A DNA stretch of 64,000 nt from assembly GCA_949288585.1 (NCBI GenBank), contig CASEKR010000005.1, positions 1-64,000 on the forward strand, written 5' to 3'. Origin of the DNA: an uncultured Bacteroides sp. (GTDB lineage: Bacteria > Bacteroidota > Bacteroidia > Bacteroidales > Bacteroidaceae). Below, in pieces: positions 26,577-35,828 of this stretch. Every line of letters starts with the position of its first letter. Positions within the stretch are counted from its first letter, which is position 1. The translations under genes and the position numbers were made by a program. The notes beneath the pieces were generated by a model. That model was not told the DNA's origin and did not search any database. It was given only the letters and a program-made list of their open reading frames with translations.

Positions 26577-27581
26577 ATGAAAAGAAGAAATCGCAACTCC
26601 CGTTTCTGCCTATGGCTATGCGCCCTGTTGCTGGCCTGCACGATGCAATCCTGCATCAAGGAAGACCGGAGCGACTGCGGGCTGGACATTCGCTTCCGCT
26701 ATACCTACAACATGCTGGACGCGGATGCCTTCGGCCGGGAAGCAGACAGGGTCAGGCTGTGGGTGTTTGATGCCGACAACCGCTTGGTGGCACATTATGA
26801 CGAGAGCGGAGTGCGAGGCACAGACGGATTCAGCCTGCACATTCCCTACCTGCCCGAAGGAAACTACTCGTTCGTAGCCTGGGCCTGCAGCACAGACAAA
26901 GAAGGGGAGTTTGCCGATTTTGAGATACCCCAACCGGCTGACAACGGTCCGAAAGAAGCACTGACGGCACGCCTGCCGCGCGAAGAAGACGGGCGAACCC
27001 ACCGCTATCCGCTGAACAGCCTGCTGAACGGCACGCTGGATGCACACGTCAGTGGCGAACAGCAGACGCTGACCATCGACATGATGAAGTGCACCAATAC
27101 GTTGCGCGTCATCCTGATGCCCATTCAGGCTGGAGAAGCCTTGCAGGCGGAAGACTTCGCTTTCTCCATCGAGGGCAAAGCCGGGTGGCTAGCCCACAAT
27201 GCCGAGTTGCTGCAAGAAGACCTCGTCACCTACCGGCCCTACTACCAGGAGACATCCATAGACCCCTCGGCCACGGGCGAAGCCGTGGAGAGTGCCGTCG
27301 TGGCCGAACTGAACACTTCGCGCCTGATGGTGGAAGCCGAGCCACGCCTGCTCATACACGACACGAAGAACGACCGCGAAATCATGAACCTCAACCTGGC
27401 CTGGTTCCTCTCCCTGCAAGCCATCGGCGAGCACCGGGCAGAGTGGAGCGACCAGGAATACTTGGACCGCCAGGACGAATTTGCCATGACGTTCTTCATC
27501 GATGCAGACCAAGGCACTTGGATGCAAACACACATCGTGGTGAACGGCTGGGTACTTTCACTGGAAGACGTAGAACTATAA
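26577..27581 (+). CDS. FimB/Mfa2-like fimbrial anchor protein
   Basis: A 334-residue lipoprotein (lipobox TMQSC, then IKEDRSDCG). The pattern DCGLDIRFRYTYNMLDADAF...VRLWVFDADNRLV is characteristic of the FimB/Mfa2 (DUF1812) family, which anchors the fimbrial shaft to the outer membrane and limits its length. The C-terminal motif of major subunits is replaced by a shorter end (VVNGWVLSLEDVEL). It follows the stem-loop and precedes the accessory subunit genes by only 9 bases. Confidence 0.9.
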   Translation: MKRRNRNSRFCLWLCALLLACTMQSCIKEDRSDCGLDIRFRYTYNMLDADAFGREADRVRLWVFDADNRLVAHYDESGVRGTDGFSLHIPYLPEGNYSFVAWACSTDKEGEFADFEIPQPADNGPKEALTARLPREEDGRTHRYPLNSLLNGTLDAHVSGEQQTLTIDMMKCTNTLRVILMPIQAGEALQAEDFAFSIEGKAGWLAHNAELLQEDLVTYRPYYQETSIDPSATGEAVESAVVAELNTSRLMVEAEPRLLIHDTKNDREIMNLNLAWFLSLQAIGEHRAEWSDQEYLDRQDEFAMTFFIDADQGTWMQTHIVVNGWVLSLEDVEL

Positions 27582-27590
27582 AGGCAAACC

Positions 27591-29276
27591 ATGAGCAGCA
27601 AAAAAGCCATATGGGCACTGGCCGGATACTTGGCAGGGGCAGTCTTGCTATGGAGCGGCTGCACGGATGAAATCCACCCCGAGCCCGGCGGCGACGAAGA
27701 AGCTACCCGCATCTTCGCCAGCATCAGTGTGCAGCAGCCCGGCACAAGAGCAGCTTCGACACGCGGGACATTGGACCCTGACGAAGATGAATATGAACTG
27801 GGCATTACGGAAGCCGAACACCAGATCAACACCCTCACCCTCGTCATGATGCAGGTGGGCGAAGACGGCACGGAGACATTTGAGGCCTCACAAACATTAT
27901 CAGTATCAGTAACGGACAAAAACGAAAGTAGCTATAAACTGACTTTCGACCTGACCGGCCGCACCGGTACCAAGCGCTTCTACGTGGGTGCTAACCTGAG
28001 GCAGGCACACATTGGCGCCTTCGGCACAAAAGACAGGGTATTCAACGCCGGCGAAGGTGCCACGGGACACAACATCGTGGGCGGCCTGATGACCATCAAC
28101 CATGAGACTAACGGAAACGGGGAAGGAAGCAACATCGTAATGACCGGCGTTGTCACCGGTGATAACGGCAACAGAGATATTGAACTTCCCGACAATCCGA
28201 CGGGGAAGGAAGTGCACCTCAACATAACACCCCCCGTCAAACTGACACGCACCGTGGCCAAAGTGCTCCTCACGTGCCAGCCCAACAAGGTAGGAAACAA
28301 TGACTATGTAAACGTGGTAGACATCAAAGACAAAGACCAATCCACCACCGACAACACCGGCTGGATCCGGTTTGCGAATGTCAACTACATGCTGAACGTG
28401 CTCAACCGAAAGACATACCTCAACTACCGGGAAGAAGGAAACGGTACAGCCTCCTACCTGACCGACCCGAACTATGAGATAAGCGATTTGATAGAAGACC
28501 GGGGAGACGAAGGCGGCTACGGGTTGAAAGACCTGAATGCCTACCGCCAAGAGTTCCTCTATTATGACACGCAACAGATGGTGGAAATGTTGAACGGAGA
28601 TGTGCAAAGTTTAGAAGGCATCGAGACAGAGCCTTGCACTACCCGGAAAGCCACTGTGTACGAAGATTCAAAAATAGATAAAAACAAGCCAGAGGCGCAT
28701 TACACCGAAGGCCTCTACTGCCCGGAGAACATGGTAAATAACGACCTTCCGAGTATATCGACTGAAAACCTTGCTTCCGTCAACCGCTTTGTAAGCACCC
28801 GCATCATGGTGGGTGCCAAATACACGCCCAAGAAAATCTATACAGACAAAAACGGAACGCTGGCAAAAAAAATAGCCTCAACGGAAGACGAGGCAAAGGA
28901 ACTGCTGGACAACGCCAACGGCAAAGGATACCTGAGCGGTACCTTCTGGCAAGACAATAATACGAAACTATACTACACCCTGAGCGGGATGAAAAAGAAA
29001 TTGGAGGAAGACTCCGACACCGAGTTCAACCGCTACGACGGCGGCTGGGGCTACTACTACACCTATGTAGACCAGGAAGCCAACGACGTAATCGAGGAAA
29101 ATGAGACTATCACCCGCTGGGGTGTCAAGCGCAACCACTACTATATCATAAAGGTAGACAAAATCATCGCTCCCGGCTCAGCTTTTCCGGGCAACGAGGT
29201 GATGCGCATCCACTCCGAACTGGTGGATTGGAAAGACAAAGGTGGCTCAGACATCGACATCGACCTGCCTCAGTAA
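27591..29276 (+). CDS. Mfa1-like accessory fimbrial subunit
   Basis: A 561-residue lipoprotein (lipobox LLWSGC). It shares the fimbrillin layout with the major subunit: an N-terminal domain with INTLTLVMMQVGEDG, a long middle domain, and a C-terminal segment with RNHYYIIKVDKIIAPGS and VDWKDKGGSDIDIDLP. It is likely an accessory shaft or adaptor subunit between the stalk and the tip. It starts 9 bases after the Mfa2-like gene and ends 24 bases before the next. Confidence 0.8.
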   Translation: MSSKKAIWALAGYLAGAVLLWSGCTDEIHPEPGGDEEATRIFASISVQQPGTRAASTRGTLDPDEDEYELGITEAEHQINTLTLVMMQVGEDGTETFEASQTLSVSVTDKNESSYKLTFDLTGRTGTKRFYVGANLRQAHIGAFGTKDRVFNAGEGATGHNIVGGLMTINHETNGNGEGSNIVMTGVVTGDNGNRDIELPDNPTGKEVHLNITPPVKLTRTVAKVLLTCQPNKVGNNDYVNVVDIKDKDQSTTDNTGWIRFANVNYMLNVLNRKTYLNYREEGNGTASYLTDPNYEISDLIEDRGDEGGYGLKDLNAYRQEFLYYDTQQMVEMLNGDVQSLEGIETEPCTTRKATVYEDSKIDKNKPEAHYTEGLYCPENMVNNDLPSISTENLASVNRFVSTRIMVGAKYTPKKIYTDKNGTLAKKIASTEDEAKELLDNANGKGYLSGTFWQDNNTKLYYTLSGMKKKLEEDSDTEFNRYDGGWGYYYTYVDQEANDVIEENETITRWGVKRNHYYIIKVDKIIAPGSAFPGNEVMRIHSELVDWKDKGGSDIDIDLPQ

Positions 29277-29300
29277 TCAGAAAACAAAGGAGGAACAGCT

Positions 29301-30356
29301 ATGAAGATAAACCTATATAAAATTCTTGCAGCGTGGATGGGGGCGGCGCTACTTTGCACCGCCTGCCACACCGATGACACGCCCGAAGGTTATCCCCCTG
29401 CCAACCAGGCAATGCGCCTATACAGCGAAGTGACCACGGCCGATGAGGAGGATGGCACGGAGGGCGACAACCCGGTATTCCTTTTTTGGAACTACGGCGA
29501 CTGGCTGGGCCAGGCAACAAATCCTGTTCCCCTGTATGTGAAGAAACCCGCTCAGGACATCAACACATACAACCGCCCCAACGCACCCTATGACACCGGC
29601 GAACTTTATCCCGATGGAAACCGCAGGGTGGTGGCCACCGGTTATGCACCCGCCACGTTGGAACCCGCCACCAGAGTTGACGGCACCCAAGATTATGAAC
29701 ACCTGACCATCCCCAAGGACAGATACTGCACCACCGACGTGCTGACTTCCATTACTCCCCTCGTGGCTTCCGCTGCCCTGCCCTTCGACCGGACAGATGG
29801 GGAACCGCTCCGCTTCATGCACGCCTTGTCGAAAGTGACTTTTAAAGCCAAGCTGGCAGAGGATATGGGGAAGTTCCTGAAGAACGTGCGCATAGAACTG
29901 GATCCTACGTTAGTCCCCGTTGCTGTCCGATGGGACAGGACAAACTATACGTACAAACCGGAACCAGGGACGGATGAGAGTTATTCCGTCAACCAGCCTA
30001 AGGACGCAAACAGTGATTACTACCAGCTCACTTCGGAAAACCCGCTGACCATTGGCACGGCCTACATTGTAACGGAAAAGACCGAATTACCCGTGACCAT
30101 TACCGTGGCAAGGGCAGAATCAAGCAACGCGACCAATTGGGAGGACGTCACCTATGAAACAGAACTTCCTTTCACGATTGAACGCAATGAGACAGACGAA
30201 TGGGACCAAGATAAAAAGGAGAACACGCTTTATGCCAACGAAGCCTATGCCTTCACCCTCGTGTTTGGCGAAAAAGGCATCGAACTGGTAGGCAACCGCT
30301 GTCCGTGGGAAAACGGCGGCTACCTGATTGTCCCCATTTATCCCGTAATTGAATAA
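29301..30356 (+). CDS. Fimbrillin-like lipoprotein (accessory subunit)
   Basis: A 351-residue lipoprotein (lipobox LLCTAC). It has fimbrillin features: FLFWNYGDWLG, then LRFMHALSKVTFKAKLAEDMG, and a closing LYANEAYAFTLVFGEKGIELVGNRCPWENGG. The FMHALSKV segment is the usual core strand of Mfa-like domains. Probably a minor subunit near the tip. It lies 24 bases after the previous gene and 11 before the next. Confidence 0.78.
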   Translation: MKINLYKILAAWMGAALLCTACHTDDTPEGYPPANQAMRLYSEVTTADEEDGTEGDNPVFLFWNYGDWLGQATNPVPLYVKKPAQDINTYNRPNAPYDTGELYPDGNRRVVATGYAPATLEPATRVDGTQDYEHLTIPKDRYCTTDVLTSITPLVASAALPFDRTDGEPLRFMHALSKVTFKAKLAEDMGKFLKNVRIELDPTLVPVAVRWDRTNYTYKPEPGTDESYSVNQPKDANSDYYQLTSENPLTIGTAYIVTEKTELPVTITVARAESSNATNWEDVTYETELPFTIERNETDEWDQDKKENTLYANEAYAFTLVFGEKGIELVGNRCPWENGGYLIVPIYPVIE

Positions 30357-30367
30357 GATTTGCAACT

Positions 30368-32428
30368 ATGACAGAAAAACGCAAGAAATATCCAATCGTC
30401 CTGCTGTGCCTCGTGGCCTTGCTGGCCACGGCCTGCACCACTGACGACCTCTCTTCGCCTACCTCGATGGAAGGCCAGGCCATACTCACCGCACAGAAGT
30501 CTCATATCATCACCCGGGCAGGCGATGAAGTGACCAATTTCGATACCGGAACCCGATACCGGCTGTGGGCAGTAGAAGGTGAAACAGGTAGTTATGACTG
30601 GGCGAACGCGCCGCTCAATGGTGTGGAAGGCACGGAGCAAGACAACCACACCATCAACTATGGTACCGCCATTCCTTTTAGCGACCGCCCCATCAGCTTC
30701 TTCGGCGTGACTTATGGGACAACTACGCCCCCCGAAGCTGACCATAATGCCAAGACTCCGCCCACACGAACGGAGACTGTGACATCCGATGGCAGCTTGC
30801 CCGACCTGATGTATTCCAACAACCTGCTCCAACAGACCGTTGCCAACGGCTACCGCCTGCAAATGGACTTCAAGCACGCAATGAGCAGACTGAAATTCAT
30901 GATTGTAAAGCAAGACGAATCCGGAGATGCCGAGGGAGATAAAAAATTAGAAACCGTAAAGCTAAAGAAAATCGAGGTAAAGGGTACGCACGAAAGCGGC
31001 ACGCTGGATATCGTACAGGGTACGTGGAGCTACACAGATAATGTTCAAAATACAATTCGCACTGCGTACGACAGCCAAGGAAACGATATGGAGATTACGA
31101 CAACTTCCGTGAACGTAAAAGGCGAAACGCTTATCTTCCCAAATACAAAAGAGGAAGAAGTGACCATCACCGTTACGTTAACCGGTTTGGCAGAAGGCGA
31201 AAAAAGTGCGGACTATAAGTTGAGAAGCGTTGATGAAGAAGGTAAAGATATAGGTGTCTTTCAATTCGAGCAAAACCACGAATACACCCTACTCATCACA
31301 GTATTGAAAGACGACGTGCGCACCATCGCCATCGCCCCGCAGGTGTACGAATGGATAGACGAAGACCGGACGGACAACTACCTGGGGCAGCCCGTCACCT
31401 TTGCCAACCTGATGTGGATGGACCGCAACCTTGGCGCCAAGAGTGCCGATTGCGAAAACGATTGGGAGAATTGCCGGGGGTATTACTACCAGTATGGAAG
31501 AAACATTCCGTATATATTGGATATGGACAAATATGAGATTGCCGTAAAAGGTTCATCGAAATATGAATTTCTCTATACTTACAATCAATACGGAGAAAAA
31601 GTATATGGAGGACTGCAAGCTAACTCTACAAAAGAAATCACCATGGACGATGGGACAACTGTTAACATACCCGTAAGAGGCACTAATAACATAGCCATTA
31701 ATCCGGGAGATGACGTTGACATTTACGAATTTATATATGATAGTGGCAATGGGATTTGGTTGTATGAAGAAGATGGGTTACATACTTTTAATAATACCTA
31801 TTGGATGAAAAGTAGTGAGAACCATCCCTGCCCTAAAGGATGGCGATTGCCGACAAAAGAAGATTTCGCGACATTCCTTCCAGATAAAACATTCAATACG
31901 AATCCTTGGTACGATGGTTTTTATCATCCGGATCCATATACAGGGGATATATCCAAATACCCGGAAGAAGTTATTTATGGAACAGTCAATGGTGAAAAAG
32001 CTTTTTATTTAATCAAACGGAAAGGGCGCACTGACTGTTATCGGATTCGAATCTTATTGAAAGCATCCAAAGACGATGCGAACAAACAATATTATGAGTT
32101 CGCCTATTTTACAGGCGATGAAAATATGACCTTTGAAGGAATTTCCGCAGAGAATCAAGCAGACTTGCTGACAAGATTTGATTGGTCTACACCAAGTGCC
32201 ATAATGGAAATACCATCTGTAGGATTCATTCATCCCCAGGGTGCCCATAAATTAGACGGTGATGGAGTGAATGCCATTTTAAGAACAAGCCAAACCGGCT
32301 CCGGTGATGGTACGAATTGGGTCTTCTACCTAAGAAACGATTGGCAATTCGGTTTAATCGATGGCAGCCGTAGAGCCCTTGGCGACCAAATCCGTTGTGT
32401 GCGGGATGTAACAGTAAATAAAGATTGA
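30368..32428 (+). CDS. Fimbrillin with C-terminal FISUMP domain (putative tip adhesin)
   Basis: A 686-residue lipoprotein (lipobox LLATAC). Residues about 25-325 are fimbrillin-like (FKHAMSRLKFMIVKQDES; EQNHEYTLLITVLKDD). Residues about 340-680 match the FISUMP domain (paralogous domain first seen in Fibrobacter): MWMDRNLGAKSA, GYYYQYGR, then CPKGWRLPTKEDF and, at the end, RALGDQIRCVRD. This lectin-like fold at the end of a subunit suggests the adhesive tip. The FISUMP half (about 31490-32428) is clearly more AT-rich than the first half, as if acquired as a module. Confidence 0.82.
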   Translation: MTEKRKKYPIVLLCLVALLATACTTDDLSSPTSMEGQAILTAQKSHIITRAGDEVTNFDTGTRYRLWAVEGETGSYDWANAPLNGVEGTEQDNHTINYGTAIPFSDRPISFFGVTYGTTTPPEADHNAKTPPTRTETVTSDGSLPDLMYSNNLLQQTVANGYRLQMDFKHAMSRLKFMIVKQDESGDAEGDKKLETVKLKKIEVKGTHESGTLDIVQGTWSYTDNVQNTIRTAYDSQGNDMEITTTSVNVKGETLIFPNTKEEEVTITVTLTGLAEGEKSADYKLRSVDEEGKDIGVFQFEQNHEYTLLITVLKDDVRTIAIAPQVYEWIDEDRTDNYLGQPVTFANLMWMDRNLGAKSADCENDWENCRGYYYQYGRNIPYILDMDKYEIAVKGSSKYEFLYTYNQYGEKVYGGLQANSTKEITMDDGTTVNIPVRGTNNIAINPGDDVDIYEFIYDSGNGIWLYEEDGLHTFNNTYWMKSSENHPCPKGWRLPTKEDFATFLPDKTFNTNPWYDGFYHPDPYTGDISKYPEEVIYGTVNGEKAFYLIKRKGRTDCYRIRILLKASKDDANKQYYEFAYFTGDENMTFEGISAENQADLLTRFDWSTPSAIMEIPSVGFIHPQGAHKLDGDGVNAILRTSQTGSGDGTNWVFYLRNDWQFGLIDGSRRALGDQIRCVRDVTVNKD

Positions 32429-32432
32429 GCGT

Positions 32433-33530
32433 ATGAAACGAACGATAATCATAGGAATGATATCGGTCCAGCTGGCAGCTTGCAGCACCACCGATGAAGA
32501 ACCTGTTCCCGCACCGGATGGCAAGGTGCGGGTAGAGTTCCAGTTGCCAGGTACGTATGGGGTCAATGTATCCCATGCGCAATCAAAGGCCGTAGACAAT
32601 TTAGGCCCGGATGATTGGCATGACCTACCTGAAGCAAATGCAACCCTGTTACCGGTAGGCAGCACCCTATGGCTGAGCTATGCCAAACAAAACGACGATG
32701 ACACATATAGCAAGCCAGACTTGCAAGGCTATGTGGTGGGCACCAATGCCGGCGGCTATAACACCCTCTATCCTTGCACCACCACGGAAGGGGCAGACGG
32801 CAAGCTGACCCTGAATCCCGAAGCAATTGGCGCGCCGCTGTATCTGGAAACAGGCATGTATAAGTTCAAGATGATTTCGCCCGCCTACCCCATCGACAAA
32901 GAACTGAAAATGCAGGTAGACAACGGCATGTACCTCTATTCCACGGACAGACGGTATGAAGAAACCAGCGCGTTACCTTATGAGATAGTGGTGAACACTA
33001 CCGGCGTGCAATACATCAAGCTGAACCCCATCATCAGTCAGGTGGCACGCTTCACCTTCACCATCGAAAAAGGCGAAGGCGTCAACCGGCTGGAGCCGCT
33101 GGCGGCAGGCATTGAAATCAGCGGATTGCAGAACCCTTACAACCATCTTAACGAAAGCGAGGAAGGCGACAACCTGCTGACCTACAACTGGAGTTCGGAA
33201 AACATAGCAGACACCTTGGTGATGCACATGGGCGATAAGCGCTCATGGGTGACACTGCCGGGCGAAGACCTGCAAGTGGACGAGGAAGGCACCATCACCG
33301 GCGACATCGCCGTGTTGCCCACCTTGACCATGAGCACGCCCATCTCCATCCTCATCAACATGGCAATCAACGGTGTGCCCACGCAATACATGACCTTGCT
33401 CAACGAACAGATGCTGCTGCATGCCCGTTCGTATAACCTGAAATGGGAAGTGAGCGTGAAAGAGGGACAAATCAGCGTCGTCACTTGGCAAAACCAATCG
33501 TGGGTAACGGACTTGGTAAATGAAAAATGA
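32433..33530 (+). CDS. Fimbrillin-like lipoprotein
   Basis: A 365-residue lipoprotein (lipobox QLAAC) beginning 4 bases after the previous stop, so probably coupled in translation. It has a fimbrillin-like beta-rich pattern: SKAVDNLGPDDWHDLPEANATLLPVGSTLWL, YLETGMYKFKMISPAYP and a C-terminal ARSYNLKWEVSVKEGQISVVTWQ. The last codons and the stop lie inside an AATGAAAAATGAAG repeat. Probably a minor fimbrial subunit; no firm subfamily. Confidence 0.75.
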   Translation: MKRTIIIGMISVQLAACSTTDEEPVPAPDGKVRVEFQLPGTYGVNVSHAQSKAVDNLGPDDWHDLPEANATLLPVGSTLWLSYAKQNDDDTYSKPDLQGYVVGTNAGGYNTLYPCTTTEGADGKLTLNPEAIGAPLYLETGMYKFKMISPAYPIDKELKMQVDNGMYLYSTDRRYEETSALPYEIVVNTTGVQYIKLNPIISQVARFTFTIEKGEGVNRLEPLAAGIEISGLQNPYNHLNESEEGDNLLTYNWSSENIADTLVMHMGDKRSWVTLPGEDLQVDEEGTITGDIAVLPTLTMSTPISILINMAINGVPTQYMTLLNEQMLLHARSYNLKWEVSVKEGQISVVTWQNQSWVTDLVNEK

Positions 33531-33563
33531 AAAATGAAGAATTAAGAATGAAAAATGAAGAAT
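33526..33563. repeat. AATGAAA/G repeat across a stop codon and gene junction
   Basis: AAATGAAAAATGAAAAATGAAGAATTAAGAATGAAAAATGAAG-type repeats span the last codons of the preceding gene and the leader of the next. Changes in copy number would change the C-terminus or the gene spacing. Confidence 0.6.
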
Positions 33564-33572
33564 AACGAGGTT

Positions 33573-34463
33573 ATGAAACAGTGGCATATCATCGGATTAA
33601 TCGGGTGCCTGTTGTTGGCAGGATGCGGACAAGATAACCTTTGCACGACGGAAGAAGGAAAAGGAGTGAAAGTCTCGCTTTCGCTGGGCATGCTTCCGCC
33701 GGAAGGGACAGACACGCGGGCCATGGCTCCGCATACGCCCGAAGTGGAGAACCTGATACACGACATCTGGGTGCTCCAATTCAACAACAGGGGCGTACTG
33801 CTGAACACCGAAACCAAATATTATCCACGGGAAGGCGAAGGGAATCTCGTGGTAGAAGATTTCGAAGTAGGCCTCATCGCCGCGCAAGGCAGTACTGTCT
33901 GCCTGGTGGTCAATACCGGCAATGCAGACTTGGTCTGGCCCAACAACCTGCCCGACTTCCAGCAAATGCTGCTGGACATCCAGGCCAGCAATGACCTGTC
34001 TGAGCGCGACCGGATGCCCATGTGCGGGTATTGGATGGGGGATGTCACCGGAGAGCAAGCCCTTTCCGTCATGCTCTGCCGTATGATGACCCGCATCAAC
34101 TTGGTAGTAAATAACGAAACCGGAGAAGACTTAACCGATTTGGCAGTAACGCTAAGCAACGTGCCGACACAAGCATACGTTTATCCCAGCATCAATCAGG
34201 AGGCATTGCCAAATGATGCTTACCTTACGGAACCATTCAGTGACACATTCACAAGTGAGATAGCCGTCGGCGCCTCCCAACAGTTCTATTATTACATGGC
34301 GCCGAATATTTGTACCGATGAGACAATGGCCACGAAAGCCACCATCACATCCGGTGACAAGATATGGAGCGTAACGTTGGGAACAGACTCGCCGGATACA
34401 GCAAACCGAGACTATGCGCTCTACGCCAACAACTACTATACTTTCACGTTGAACCTGAAATAA
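33573..34463 (+). CDS. Fimbrillin-like lipoprotein, last gene of the fimbrial operon
   Basis: A 296-residue lipoprotein (lipobox LLLAGC). The pattern NLIHDIWVLQFNNRGVLL followed by a Mfa-like core (LCRMMTRINLVVNNET) and the closing YALYANNYYTFTLNLK fits fimbrillin-type subunits, similar to the N-terminal part of larger DUF4906-like proteins. It ends earlier than those, so it may be a short form or adaptor. An in-frame ATG at 33555 inside the repeat would add six residues; ATG 33573 gives a normal signal peptide. A hairpin at 34592-34622 follows. Confidence 0.75.
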   Translation: MKQWHIIGLIGCLLLAGCGQDNLCTTEEGKGVKVSLSLGMLPPEGTDTRAMAPHTPEVENLIHDIWVLQFNNRGVLLNTETKYYPREGEGNLVVEDFEVGLIAAQGSTVCLVVNTGNADLVWPNNLPDFQQMLLDIQASNDLSERDRMPMCGYWMGDVTGEQALSVMLCRMMTRINLVVNNETGEDLTDLAVTLSNVPTQAYVYPSINQEALPNDAYLTEPFSDTFTSEIAVGASQQFYYYMAPNICTDETMATKATITSGDKIWSVTLGTDSPDTANRDYALYANNYYTFTLNLK

Positions 34464-34591
34464 GAAAGGAAAACGGAAGACGTCCAAAGATATTTCCCGC
34501 CGCGAGGCGCGAAGAAGCCCTTCACCGCGTTAAGTGTAACCGGGAAGGGATGGAGAGTTGGCAACAACTTTCGTAAACGTTTGTTTGTTTG

Positions 34592-34622
34592 GAGAGGGTG
34601 CATCATCACGATGCGCCCTCTC
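34592..34622. terminator. Bidirectional hairpin between fimbrial operon and GNAT gene
   Basis: GAGAGGGTGCATC pairs with GATGCGCCCTCTC (one mismatch). The T-run is weak on both sides. It lies between convergent transcription units. Nothing else is visible in 34464-34702. Confidence 0.6.
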
Positions 34623-34702
34623 ATTCTTTATATCAGCAAGAAAAGTAATAAGGAATCGGAACATTCCCATCCTGACGCGCTTGGATGCACCCTCCTGCTT
34701 TT

Positions 34703-35239
34703 TCATTCATTCAGCCGCTGCAAGACAAGGGCATCCTGATACGTCCCGCCCACGCGCCACCATTGGCGCAACACTCCGCACTCGGTGAAACCGCACGAGC
34801 GGAACACACGCAGGCTGGCTTCATTACCAAGTAACACGCAGGCAGTCAGTTGATGCAAGGGAAGAAAACGGAAAGCATAGTCGCACAACAGGCGGAGGGC
34901 CTGCGTGGCATATCCCCGCCGACGATAGTCTTCGTGGACGGCAATGCCTACCTCGGCACGGGCGTGCATAGGGTCGTAGGAGAACAGGTCGATAAGCCCT
35001 ACGGCAACACCCGTCGAGCGTTGCACCACGACCAGTCGTAACTGCCTGTCGGCAAAGAGATCATTCCGCGAATCGGCCAGATATTTCCGGATGGCATAGC
35101 GCGAATAGGGGACACTGAAGTCGGAGACAGTCCAATGGGAAGGATTGTTCTCTATCTGGTAGATGAAATCGAGGTCTTCGGGCTCAAGGGCACGCAGGCA
35201 GACATCCGTTCCAGACAGGTAAGCGGATTGCGTGTTCAT
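34703..35239 (-). CDS. GNAT-family N-acetyltransferase (RimJ/RimL type)
   Basis: A 178-residue acetyl-CoA-dependent acetyltransferase. It starts like RimJ/RimL enzymes (LRALEPEDLDFIYQIENNPSHW) and has the acetyl-CoA pyrophosphate loop in HEDYRRRGYATQALRLLCDYAF, with the late NEASLRVFRSCGFTECG. Substrate is unknown; relatives acetylate protein N-termini, amino acids or polyamines. Its ATG overlaps the stop of the upstream membrane-protein gene by 4 bases, which suggests translational coupling. Confidence 0.9.
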   Translation of the reverse strand: MNTQSAYLSGTDVCLRALEPEDLDFIYQIENNPSHWTVSDFSVPYSRYAIRKYLADSRNDLFADRQLRLVVVQRSTGVAVGLIDLFSYDPMHARAEVGIAVHEDYRRRGYATQALRLLCDYAFRFLPLHQLTACVLLGNEASLRVFRSCGFTECGVLRQWWRVGGTYQDALVLQRLNE

Positions 35240-35691
35240 TCCGCCTCAACGTCGATGTGCAACTCACGTTGCAGGCGTTGCGTGCCGGGTACACAAAAGA
35301 GCATGGCCACCAAGGCAATCAGCCCGCAGAGCAGGCAAGCATTGCTGAGCAACAGGCCATAGGCCACAAAACCGCACAAGGCGGGCAAGAACAACAACAA
35401 GGAGCGGACGGTGCTCCACACGGTGTAAAGGCGCAACGCCCGGCGGAACCCGGAAGGGTCTATCTGCTTCGCCATTACCCAGGCAAAGAGTTTCAACGAA
35501 AGGGGCACGCAAGCCATCGTGAGCAGGATGACGACAGTCTCCAACACATATTCCAAACGCGCATCGCCAGCAAATAGCCCGGTCCAGGAAGCCCCGGCCT
35601 CCACCCAAACGCCCACCAGCAAAGGCAATATCCAACAGAAAGCGTACAAGACTTTCAAGTAAATGACAGTTTTTTTGATTGAGTCGTACAT
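35236..35691 (-). CDS. Small integral membrane protein
   Basis: A 151-residue protein with four hydrophobic helices (about residues 12-30, 48-68, 92-110 and 114-135), resembling DUF2975-like or other small membrane proteins, but I cannot name it. It overlaps the GNAT gene by 4 bases and is the first gene of that pair. Confidence 0.7.
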   Translation of the reverse strand: MYDSIKKTVIYLKVLYAFCWILPLLVGVWVEAGASWTGLFAGDARLEYVLETVVILLTMACVPLSLKLFAWVMAKQIDPSGFRRALRLYTVWSTVRSLLLFLPALCGFVAYGLLLSNACLLCGLIALVAMLFCVPGTQRLQRELHIDVEAE

Positions 35692-35699
35692 ATTATATA

Positions 35700-35822
35700 A
35701 ATGACATATTAGTCGTTAAGTTCTTTAGTTTTTAAGTTTATGAGTTTATGAGTTCGTCAGTTGCTGCCTTACTGCAACTTAAAAACTCAAAAACTTTAGA
35801 ACTTATAAACTCACATATAATC
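35700..35822. repeat. AGTTTTTAAG-type heptamer repeat, inverted
   Basis: AGTTTTTAAGTTTATGAG-type units on the left face CTTAAAAACTCAAAAAC-type units on the right. It forms a large imperfect inverted repeat between recR and the membrane-protein gene, similar in style to the repeat at 15348-15444 but of different sequence. Confidence 0.5.
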
Positions 35823-35828
35823 CCCGCC

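Noticed and set aside
34703..35691. GNAT plus membrane protein as a toxin-antitoxin pair
   Set aside because: The acetyltransferase resembles RimJ/RimL enzymes and the partner is a four-helix membrane protein, not a DNA-binding antitoxin.
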